14,600 nucleotides of DNA, taken from the NCBI GenBank assembly GCA_040905285.1, contig JBBDRV010000244.1:1-14600 (forward strand). Direction: 5' to 3'. Shown one piece after another: positions 7,705 to 14,201 of this stretch. A model generated the notes under the pieces. That model searched no databases. It was given only the letters and a program-made list of their open reading frames with translations, and was not told the origin of the DNA. Each line of letters starts with the position of its first letter. The first letter of the stretch is position 1. Made by a program: the position numbers and the translations under genes. The DNA comes from JBBDRV01 sp040905285 (GTDB lineage: Bacteria > Bacteroidota > Rhodothermia > Balneolales > Balneolaceae).

Positions 7705-7755
7705 ACAGGTAAGTACATACAAGAGACAGGAACATGCAACAGGTAAGAACATACA
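7705..7755. repeat. 17-bp tandem repeat, three units
   Basis: Units are 7705-7721, 7722-7738 and 7739-7755. The outer two, ACAGGTAAGTACATACA and ACAGGTAAGAACATACA, differ at one base. The middle unit matches about 12 of 17 positions. The array ends nine bases before the ATG of the helix-hairpin-helix gene and occupies its expected ribosome binding region. Confidence 0.8.
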
Positions 7756-7764
7756 GCAGAAACC

Positions 7765-8406
7765 ATGGGAAGACAACTGTTCTTTTTACTGGAAAAATTG
7801 CAGATCACACGTCGTGAAAGGATGGTAATAGGGGGGCTGGCCGGTTTCCTGATGATTTTTGGCGGTCTCACAATGATGATGGAGAAGAAAGCACTCTATG
7901 ATCAGGATTACTACGGCGAGCTCGAGTCAGTCTTCCGTGAACGAAGCAGGAAGGCTGCCGCGGAACGAGGTGAAATCATGGCCAGATACAGGCTTCACCG
8001 GCACGGGGAGGAAAGAGAGAATTTGGGCGCGGAAGCGGCTGAAGCCGGAACAGGGAGTCCCGGTGATTCGCCCGGTGATCGATCCGGTGCTTTATCCGCT
8101 GATCCGACCGGGGAAAGAGTCAGCGTCAACGGGGATACGCGGGTTGCTGTATCCTTCAGGGATACTGCAGGGGAAGAAAGAAGTGAACAACAGAGGGTTG
8201 ATCTCAACCGTGCCGGACCTGACGAACTGGAAACACTGCCGGGCATCGGTCCGGTCTATGCCGCCCGTATTATCGAATGGCGGAAAAGGGCAGGCCCGTT
8301 TATATATGCAGACCAGCTTCTCGAAATACGTGGAATCGGTGCAAAGCGTCTGGAGATCCTCAGGCCTCTGGTACAGACAGCGGAGAGGGTTGACAGCCCC
8401 GACTGA
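7765..8406 (+). CDS. ComEA-like helix-hairpin-helix protein, membrane anchored
   Basis: A 213-aa protein with a short cytoplasmic N-terminus containing RRER, one hydrophobic segment (about 20-38), a charged helical region (45-90), a Gly/Pro/Asp/Ser-rich linker (about 91-143) and a C-terminal double helix-hairpin-helix domain. HhH1 (LETLPGIGPVYAARIIEWR) spans about 155-173 and HhH2 (LLEIRGIGAKRLEILRPL) about 185-202. The module VDLNRAGPDEL...LPGIG is that of ComEA, the DNA-binding receptor for natural transformation. ComEA has the same anchor-linker-HhH order, so DNA binding outside the inner membrane is a reasonable inference. No other competence genes are in the window. The start is the only ATG that gives this layout, but the Shine-Dalgarno signal is weak. 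Confidence 0.82.
   Translation: MGRQLFFLLEKLQITRRERMVIGGLAGFLMIFGGLTMMMEKKALYDQDYYGELESVFRERSRKAAAERGEIMARYRLHRHGEERENLGAEAAEAGTGSPGDSPGDRSGALSADPTGERVSVNGDTRVAVSFRDTAGEERSEQQRVDLNRAGPDELETLPGIGPVYAARIIEWRKRAGPFIYADQLLEIRGIGAKRLEILRPLVQTAERVDSPD
8059..8090 (+). repeat. 12-bp in-frame repeat in the HhH linker
   Basis: CCCGGTGATTCG (8059-8070) is followed by CCCGGTGATCGA (8071-8082) and a partial TCCGGTGC (8083-8090). It encodes PGDS-PGDR-SGA in the flexible linker of the helix-hairpin-helix protein. Confidence 0.7.
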
Positions 8407-8650
8407 TTCACTGTGATTTGCTGCAGTACGTAGTCGTGCTCGCGGTCTTATGTTGTGCTGCTGCCAAAATCCGCCGATGACGCGGTTGCCGCGCCGCCGG
8501 TCCCGCCGCCGCAACTGTTGCGCTGCAGCAACTGTCCATGCAGCCGTCCATAAGCCTCCTGCCTGTACAGCAGTTGCTGTTTACAGAAAATATCGCCGGG
8601 AATGGGAAAGTTCTGTAACAATAGGTTATTTTCTGCAAAAAGATGGATCT
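8407..8650 (+). other. Structured leader upstream of porX
   Basis: These 244 bp precede the porX ATG and contain stacked self-complementary elements. They include GCAACTGTTGC (8511-8521, palindrome around a central T), GCTGCAGC (8522-8529), and a perfect 9-bp inverted repeat CAGCAACTG/CAGTTGCTG (8526-8534 and 8571-8579). There is also an imperfect direct repeat (GCAGC-AACT-GTCCAT 8525-8539, GCAGC-C-GTCCAT 8540-8551). 8475-8515 is GC-rich. An open frame continues upstream of the ATG to 8450, but its Arg/Cys/Ala-rich translation does not look like protein. No known riboswitch class was recognised. Confidence 0.5.
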
Positions 8651-10210
8651 ATGGGTAATCGCATTTTATGGGCGGATGATGAAATTGATCAGCTGAAGGC
8701 GCATATCATTTTTCTGGAGGGAAAAGGGTTCGACATCACACCGGTCACCAACGGGGATGATGCGGTTTCCATGATTTCGGACCGGCCTTTTGATATTGTT
8801 TTCCTGGATGAACAGATGCCGGGGATGGATGGTATGACCACACTTCAGGTGATCAAGGGAATGCAACCCTCGCTTCCGGTCGTTATGATCACCAAAAGTG
8901 AGGAAGAGTCCATCATGGAGGACGCTATAGGCGGCCAGATATCCGATTATCTGATCAAGCCGGTCAACCCCAATCAGATTCTGCTTACGGTCAAGCGCCT
9001 TCTGGACCGGAGACGACTGCAGCATGAGAAAATGGGCCAGAGATACCTGAGACAGTTCAGTGAGTTGTCCGACCGTTTTGGCGACAGAACTGACTGGAAG
9101 GGATGGATAGATATCTATCGCCAGTTGATACGCTGGGATATCGACCTTGAGAATGGGGATGAAGGGCTGCAGCAGGTATTGGGGGATCAGATACAGCAGG
9201 CTAACCAGGCTTTTGGAAAATTTATTGAAAGAGAGTATAAAGGCTGGCTGCTCAATCCCGGGAGTGACCGGCCCCGGCTCAGTCCGGATGTGATGGGCCA
9301 CTATGTATTGCCGCACATGTCGGACGGCAGGCCTGTCTTCTTTTTTCTCATCGACTGTATGCGTTACGACCAGTGGCTGCTGTTTGCACGTATCCTGAAC
9401 AAGGATTTTACAATAGAGACAGATTACCATTATTCTATTCTGCCGACAGCCACACCGTACTCCCGGAATTCCATATTTTCAGGACTGATGCCGCTCAGCA
9501 TCAAGGAGCGTCATCCGGACTTATGGGGAAAGGGGCAGGATGAGCACTCTCTGAACCGTCATGAAGAGGAATTGCTCCGGCATCTCCTGAAAAGGAAACG
9601 GCGCGATGATTCATTTAAATATGAAAAAGTGCTGAACGCGGAAGAAGGCAGAAAACTGGCGGGCAGGATTGTCAATTATACGCAAACCCCGTTTACAGCG
9701 ATCGTATATAACTTTGTGGACACACTGGTACATTCCAGGTCTGATTCTGATGTGCTTCGCGAATTGTCACCGGATGTATCAGCCTTCCGCTCACTCTCTG
9801 AAGCGTGGTTCCAGCATTCGTCGCTGTTGCATATGTTCCGGGAACTGGCCAACGAAGATGTGACTATAATCGTTACAACTGACCATGGTTCTGTGCGGGC
9901 ACTGAGAGATACCAAAGTGTTTGGCGACAGGGATGCCGCGACCAACCTGCGCTACAAATACGGCAGGAATCTGAGGGCTTCAGACAGTGCTGCCATCTAT
10001 ATAGACAGGCCGCAGGATTACAAGCTGCCTGTTGAGTCGCCGGCCAACAGTTTTATCATCGCAAAAGAGGACTATTATTTTGTTTATCCGACGAACTATA
10101 ACAAATATCAAAACCTGTACCGCGATACGTTTCAGCATGGTGGCGCCACCATGGAGGAAATGATTTTACCTGTAGCCACACTTAAACCCAGGCAACGAAA
10201 GATATTCTGA
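8651..10210 (+). CDS. porX: PorX: response regulator with PglZ/alkaline-phosphatase-superfamily domain
   Basis: A 519-aa protein matching PorX, the regulator that with PorY controls type IX secretion; the P. gingivalis protein is reported to be a zinc-dependent phosphodiesterase. The N-terminal receiver domain (1-120) starts RILWADDEID and has the acidic pair Asp9/Asp10, phospho-acceptor Asp53 (FLDEQMPG), Thr81 and Lys103. A helical linker (120-210) leads to the PglZ/alkaline-phosphatase-superfamily domain. Candidate metal and nucleophile residues there are Asp235 (IDCMRYD), Thr266/Thr268 (PTATPYSR), Asp357 and His361 (FVDTLVH), Asp411-His412 (TTDHGS) and His496 (QHGGAT). All look intact, so an active enzyme is likely. 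The ATG at 8651 is chosen because PorX proteins begin M-x-x-RILWADDE. tsaE follows after five bases. No porY is in the window. Confidence 0.94.
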   Translation: MGNRILWADDEIDQLKAHIIFLEGKGFDITPVTNGDDAVSMISDRPFDIVFLDEQMPGMDGMTTLQVIKGMQPSLPVVMITKSEEESIMEDAIGGQISDYLIKPVNPNQILLTVKRLLDRRRLQHEKMGQRYLRQFSELSDRFGDRTDWKGWIDIYRQLIRWDIDLENGDEGLQQVLGDQIQQANQAFGKFIEREYKGWLLNPGSDRPRLSPDVMGHYVLPHMSDGRPVFFFLIDCMRYDQWLLFARILNKDFTIETDYHYSILPTATPYSRNSIFSGLMPLSIKERHPDLWGKGQDEHSLNRHEEELLRHLLKRKRRDDSFKYEKVLNAEEGRKLAGRIVNYTQTPFTAIVYNFVDTLVHSRSDSDVLRELSPDVSAFRSLSEAWFQHSSLLHMFRELANEDVTIIVTTDHGSVRALRDTKVFGDRDAATNLRYKYGRNLRASDSAAIYIDRPQDYKLPVESPANSFIIAKEDYYFVYPTNYNKYQNLYRDTFQHGGATMEEMILPVATLKPRQRKIF

Positions 10211-10215
10211 CTTTA

Positions 10216-10689
10216 ATGAGGCATCTGAAAACAGATATGGAGAAAAGAGTGGAAAGCCACAGTGTGGAAAGTCACAGTGAAGAGCAGACGATGTCTGTCG
10301 CCCGCAGGCTTGGGGAGCATGCGGAACCGGGAGATATTTTTTCACTGAGCGGAGAACTTGGAACCGGGAAAACTCATTTTGTCAAAGGATTTGCCCGTGC
10401 ATTCGGCATACCTGCGGAGGAGGTTAACTCGCCGACGTTCAGCCTGATACAGGAATACCAGGGAAAGAACGGTCTGATGCTCTATCATTTTGACTGCTTC
10501 AGGCTCGAAAGAATAGAGGAAGCACTTGAAATTGGTTCAGAAGAATATTTTTATGGAGATGGCGTTTCAATCATCGAATGGCCGGAAAAAATAGAGGAAA
10601 TACTGCCGGAGGATGTAATCCGGATTACCCTGGCTGTTTCAGGCAAAAACAGCCGAATCATAACCATTATATACCCAACTGAAGAGTAA
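10216..10689 (+). CDS. tsaE: tRNA threonylcarbamoyladenosine biosynthesis ATPase TsaE
   Basis: A 157-aa P-loop ATPase that works with TsaB and TsaD in making t6A37 of ANN-decoding tRNAs. The Walker A motif GELGTGKT is at 46-53. NSPTFSLIQEY follows near 75, then the HFDCFRL motif (family Y-x-x-D-x-Y-R) and IIEWPEKI, all usual for TsaE. The start at 10216 lies five bases after the porX stop, and a second ATG at 10237 is equally possible. A later ATG at 10291 would cut into the conserved first strand. An in-frame 15-bp duplication near the start encodes VESHS twice. The tight spacing with porX and the downstream 94-aa gene indicates one operon. Confidence 0.93.
   Translation: MRHLKTDMEKRVESHSVESHSEEQTMSVARRLGEHAEPGDIFSLSGELGTGKTHFVKGFARAFGIPAEEVNSPTFSLIQEYQGKNGLMLYHFDCFRLERIEEALEIGSEEYFYGDGVSIIEWPEKIEEILPEDVIRITLAVSGKNSRIITIIYPTEE
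10249..10278 (+). repeat. 15-bp in-frame tandem duplication in tsaE
   Basis: GTGGAAAGCCACAGT (10249-10263) is followed directly by GTGGAAAGTCACAGT (10264-10278), with one mismatch that is synonymous. It encodes VESHS-VESHS at about residues 12-21 of TsaE. Confidence 0.9.
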
Positions 10690-10696
10690 ACCCCCA

Positions 10697-10981
10697 ATGG
10701 CAACCCAGAAGAAAAGACTGTCCTACAGGCTGGATCTTCTCCCTGTAATCATGCCGTTCCACAGAAGGGCACTGAACCATATCCAGCTTGGCGATCTGGT
10801 GTATTACGGCCCGTGCCCCGAGTATTATGGCATCGGGGAAGTTATACAGGCAGAGGATGGACACTGTGTGGTAGATTTCCGGGGAACGGGTTTGCTGGGT
10901 ATCCAGAAAGATATTTTCTCAAACAAGTATATCATACCCATCCACAAGTTAAACCTGGGACACATCCTTAAAACTATCTGA
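10697..10981 (+). CDS. Hypothetical protein with SH3-like (UvrD-C/DUF3553-like) pattern
   Basis: A 94-aa protein not assigned to a named family. The N-terminus is basic (MATQKKRLSYR). From residue 31 the pattern GDLVYYGP...YYGIGEVIQAEDGHCVVDFRGTGLLGIQKD, ending IIPIHKL, resembles small SH3/Tudor-like barrels such as the UvrD C-terminal domain and DUF3553. Those share G-x-x-V, H-P, F-G-x-G-x-V and V-x-F in the same order. A nucleic-acid or protein-binding role is inference from this pattern only. It begins seven bases after the tsaE stop, so it probably belongs to the porX-tsaE operon. It converges on the symporter gene with a 24-bp gap. There is no signal peptide or membrane segment. Confidence 0.75.
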   Translation: MATQKKRLSYRLDLLPVIMPFHRRALNHIQLGDLVYYGPCPEYYGIGEVIQAEDGHCVVDFRGTGLLGIQKDIFSNKYIIPIHKLNLGHILKTI

Positions 10982-11005
10982 GGGAAAACCTGTCCAAGGG
11001 ATACA

Positions 11006-12418
11006 TCACGGATCCATCCCCGCCCGGGGAGCCCCGTCCCTTCCCGCCAGCCAGAACAGGAGAGCCAGGATGAGACCGGGATAGAAAGGTTCAATGCCGA
11101 GAAAGGCATAGGCGTAATCCTCCGCCTGAAAGAAAGTGCCGAGGATGAGCCAGATAAAAGAAACGGCTGTACAGGCGATGAGTGAACTGAAAACATAAAA
11201 ACGCTTGAGCCTGAAAAGAGGGAGGTAGATGCCCAGGACTGGAAACAGAAGTCCGGGTATAAAGACCGAACCCAGGACATACCAGAGATCAATAACGCTG
11301 GGATAGATGAGGATCAGCAGTATGGCCAGGATGGCTGCCAGAAGAATACTGATGCGCGTAAGGATATTTCTGTCGGTTCCGGGGAGGAAGCGGATCAGGA
11401 AGTCGCGGCCCAGTGTCTGTCCCGAAAGGAAGAGGTAGCTGTCGAGAGTCGACATGATGGTTGCCAGCAGCGAAACAAAAAAGAGGCCCTTCAGACCGGC
11501 CGGCAGCAGGATCTCCGCCATCAGCGGGTAAACCAGGATCGGCTCGCTGATATCCGGCCCCAGTATGACCCAGCCGTACATGCCGCAGAAAACCGTTAAA
11601 AAGTCGAATCCGATCCAGAAGAGAATGGACGTAAAGATGCCTTTCCTGGCGGTTTCGGGTGATTCCGCTGCCGCTGCCCGCTGATGAAAGCTTGGGTCTA
11701 CAAATGTCCACAGTGCTATGAAAAACCAGACAATGATGTATTGCCAGCTCTGTCCGCCTGTAATGTCCCGGTGGCCGTCAGGTACCCCCTGCCATAACTC
11801 CTGCAGACCCCCAAATTCAGCAATAGCGAACCACAGGAGCATGATAAATCCGGTAAACATCAGGATTACCTGTAGGTAATCTGTCCGCAGGACAGCACTG
11901 AAACCTCCGACAACCACGTACAATACCGAAAACAGGGCCACCAGGACTGCATACAACAGGAAAGGCCCCTCACCCCCTGCCATGAACTGAAAGAGCAGTC
12001 CCAGCATGAGGATATACGGTGCAGGACTGACCAGAATAAATATCGGCAATGCACTCAGGCGTCCGGCATGCTCCCCATACCGGTCGGCAATAGCTTCCGG
12101 TATACTCATGGCTTTGTTCAGCCGTATTTTACCGGCGAGGAGCACGGCAAAAAGACCGGCAAAAAAATAATAGGGGACGCCCATAACAAGCCACTGGGAA
12201 ATCCCGAACTGATAGCTGAATTCCCCGGCCCCCAGGATACCGCCGTACCAGGTCGACACCAGCGTGGCGACAAACGCCGGCAGTGTGACCTTTCGTCCGC
12301 TCAGCAGAAATTGTTCTTCACTCTCCTTCAACCAGCCATTTTTCCAGGCCAGCCATATCAGCAGGATGAAGTAGGATCCGATCAGCAACCAGTCTGCCGG
12401 TAAAAAAGTGGCGTGCAT
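11006..12418 (-). CDS. Sodium:solute symporter family transporter
   Basis: A 470-aa polytopic inner-membrane protein of the sodium:solute symporter (SSS) family, with about 13 hydrophobic segments along its length. Family features include the first-helix region with TWYGGILGAGEFSYQFG (about 56-72), GGFSAVLRTDYLQ (about 171-183), and SLLATIMSTLDSYLFLSGQTLGRD (about 314-337), which contains the Ser/Thr residues that form the Na2 site. The substrate cannot be read directly. The gene follows thiN on the same strand with a 34-bp gap, which makes thiamine or a precursor a candidate. The SSS family includes the predicted thiamine-related transporter ThiV. The ATG at 12418 has only a weak purine stretch (AAAAGA) upstream. 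Confidence 0.9.
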   Translation of the reverse strand: MHATFLPADWLLIGSYFILLIWLAWKNGWLKESEEQFLLSGRKVTLPAFVATLVSTWYGGILGAGEFSYQFGISQWLVMGVPYYFFAGLFAVLLAGKIRLNKAMSIPEAIADRYGEHAGRLSALPIFILVSPAPYILMLGLLFQFMAGGEGPFLLYAVLVALFSVLYVVVGGFSAVLRTDYLQVILMFTGFIMLLWFAIAEFGGLQELWQGVPDGHRDITGGQSWQYIIVWFFIALWTFVDPSFHQRAAAAESPETARKGIFTSILFWIGFDFLTVFCGMYGWVILGPDISEPILVYPLMAEILLPAGLKGLFFVSLLATIMSTLDSYLFLSGQTLGRDFLIRFLPGTDRNILTRISILLAAILAILLILIYPSVIDLWYVLGSVFIPGLLFPVLGIYLPLFRLKRFYVFSSLIACTAVSFIWLILGTFFQAEDYAYAFLGIEPFYPGLILALLFWLAGRDGAPRAGMDP

Positions 12419-12452
12419 GAATGTCTTTTAGTGGAAGGTTGATAGAAAGCTG

Positions 12453-13082
12453 TCAGTATTCCTCAGAAGCGGCAGTAAACAGGAGAAGATCCCCCTTTTC
12501 ATGAATGATCTCAATCTTTTCATCGACGGTTTCGTTGGATGTCCCGTCTCGTATGCCGTTTTCAAGGGACTCGCCTTCCAGCGGATATTTTAAACCGCGT
12601 GTGGTAATCCCCCGGACCGCGCCGGAAAGGGGAAAAAGTGAAATAACGGTTCCGGGCGGCAGGGTCGCCGAATAGCGCGGCGGGAGCAGGATCAGCTCTC
12701 CGTAGTTGTCTATAAACATGATAGTGGAAAAATGCCGGTGGAACTGTTTCAGCACAGACAGGTTCTTCAGCGTATGATCAAGCCGCCGTCCGGTGGCTCC
12801 GAAAACCAGGACATCCCTGACGCCTTTTTCAAGGGCCAGCAACAATGCCTTTTCGAGATCGTTCGTTTCCTGACCGGGATCTTCGATAACCCTGCCTTTA
12901 TAGTCGGGAACGGCTATATAGCTATCGAGATCACCGATGATATAGTCAGGCTGCTGCAGGTTCAGGGTTCTGGCCGTGTTCGCCCCGCCGTCCGCCGCGA
13001 TAAAAAGGTCTGCACTCTCAGTCTCGGGAATAATTCTTTTTTTGAAGGGTGCCCGGCCGTCGCATAATATGACTGCTTTCAT
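12453..13082 (-). CDS. thiN: Thiamine diphosphokinase
   Basis: A 209-aa thiamine pyrophosphokinase that transfers a pyrophosphate group from ATP to thiamine, giving the active cofactor. Motifs are DGGAN (31-35), GDLDS (50-54), QETNDLEKAL (71-80) and GATGRRLDHT (95-104). The C-terminal beta-sandwich carries TTRGLKYPLEGE and GTSNE (180-184) for thiamine binding. The family usually has GGR where this protein has GRR (Gly replaced by Arg99). The start is an ATG at 13082 with no clear Shine-Dalgarno sequence. The 123-bp gap to the divergent nrnA gene contains no TPP riboswitch motif that I can see. It is probably cotranscribed with the downstream symporter. Confidence 0.92.
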   Translation of the reverse strand: MKAVILCDGRAPFKKRIIPETESADLFIAADGGANTARTLNLQQPDYIIGDLDSYIAVPDYKGRVIEDPGQETNDLEKALLLALEKGVRDVLVFGATGRRLDHTLKNLSVLKQFHRHFSTIMFIDNYGELILLPPRYSATLPPGTVISLFPLSGAVRGITTRGLKYPLEGESLENGIRDGTSNETVDEKIEIIHEKGDLLLFTAASEEY

Positions 13083-13151
13083 TGCGGGTAACGTTTTTTC
13101 GTGAAATGGAAAAAGATAAATTAATTGTTTCCTACTGTTCGAAACCTTTTT

Positions 13152-13181
13152 TTAACGAAAATTATCCGAATAACATAAAAT
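13152..13181 (+). promoter_or_regulatory. Candidate promoter for nrnA
   Basis: TTAACG (13152-13157) and TAAAAT (13176-13181) are separated by 18 bp and resemble -35 and -10 boxes. They sit in an AT-rich stretch 24 bp before the nrnA start. Promoter consensus in this phylum may differ, so this is tentative. Confidence 0.3.
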
Positions 13182-13205
13182 AGTTTCATCTCTGGAGAAA
13201 GACCG

Positions 13206-14201
13206 ATGTTTAATGAATTTCGACAACAAATTACCCGGTTTGAATCAGTGGGGGTATTCTCTCACATACGGCCGGACGGGGATTGCATAGGCGCACAGGT
13301 CGCCCTGTGCATTTGGCTGGAAAAAAATGGAATACGGGCAATGGCTTTCAACGATTACGAGCTGTCCCAGAATCTTAAATGGCTTTCCCGGTTTCACCCT
13401 GTCGAACGGCCGGACAGTGAACTGACTGCCCAGTGTGATGCATTCGTGGTGGTCGACGGTAACGCGCCTGCCCGCTTTGGCAGTTACGAACAGTATCAGA
13501 ATGATCACCCGAGACCCGCGTTTATGATTGATCATCATCCGGAACCCGCAGATGTATTTAATCTGTCTGTTTCAGTTGAAGAGGCTTCTTCTACCTGTGA
13601 GCTGATCTACAAGCTGTTTATGGAGCATGATGAGTCCCAGATTGACGTGAATGTGGCGAAAGCTCTGTATACCGGCATTATCACAGATACGGGATCAATG
13701 CAGTACGACAGTGTGACTCCGGAGACGGTGGAGACCGTCGCCGACCTTTTGCGCCGTGGCAACTTCAGGCCCGGGGCTGTCCTTGAAAAGGTATTTTCCA
13801 ACAGGAGCCCCCAGCAGTTAAAACTTCTCAGTCTGTCACTGAACTCCATAGAGCTCTATGAAAACAATCAGATTGCCATCATGTACGTTACGAAAGAGAT
13901 GCTGGACAAGACCAATACGACCAGTGATGACTGCGAGGGGCTTGTAAATTATCCGCTCAGCATAGCGGGCGTTAAAGCGGCGGTGTTCTTAAAAGATATT
14001 GATGACGGTGTGATCAGGATGAGCCTCCGCTCCAGGGGTGACCTTGATGTGAATGAATGGGCGAAAGAGCTGGAGGGTGGAGGTCACAGGAAAGCCGCGG
14101 GGGCACGGCATCCGGGGCCGCTGTCTTCGGCCATCAGTGATGTCGTTAAAATCGGAGTTAAACAATTAAAAAAAATTGAACACTCAAACATTTTATCCTG
14201 A
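13206..14201 (+). CDS. nrnA: DHH-family phosphoesterase, NrnA-like oligoribonuclease/pAp phosphatase
   Basis: A 331-aa DHH/DHHA1 protein expected to degrade nanoRNAs of two to five nucleotides from the 5' end and to dephosphorylate pAp. The metal-binding motifs are present: HIRPDGD (His20, Asp24, Asp26), Asp84 (VVDGN), DHH (109-111) and Asp161 (TDTGSM). The C-terminal DHHA1 domain (about 225-325) ends with the substrate-binding GGGHRKAAG (291-299). The start at 13206 is well supported by GGAG at 13194-13197, eight bases upstream. The gene is divergent from thiN. Its last 26 bases probably overlap the next gene's TTG start. Length and motifs match NrnA; RecJ-like exonucleases are longer. Confidence 0.93.
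   Translation: MFNEFRQQITRFESVGVFSHIRPDGDCIGAQVALCIWLEKNGIRAMAFNDYELSQNLKWLSRFHPVERPDSELTAQCDAFVVVDGNAPARFGSYEQYQNDHPRPAFMIDHHPEPADVFNLSVSVEEASSTCELIYKLFMEHDESQIDVNVAKALYTGIITDTGSMQYDSVTPETVETVADLLRRGNFRPGAVLEKVFSNRSPQQLKLLSLSLNSIELYENNQIAIMYVTKEMLDKTNTTSDDCEGLVNYPLSIAGVKAAVFLKDIDDGVIRMSLRSRGDLDVNEWAKELEGGGHRKAAGARHPGPLSSAISDVVKIGVKQLKKIEHSNILS

Noticed and set aside
8450..8650. N-terminal extension of porX by 67 residues
   Set aside because: The extension is rich in Arg, Cys and Ala from GC-rich palindromic DNA, and PorX proteins start at the position of the ATG at 8651.
8666..9430. 254-aa minus-strand open frame
   Set aside because: It is antisense to the highly conserved receiver domain and start of the phosphatase-like domain of porX.
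13083..13205. TPP riboswitch ahead of thiN
   Set aside because: The region is AT-rich and short, and no CUGAGA-type conserved motif is visible on the thiN strand.
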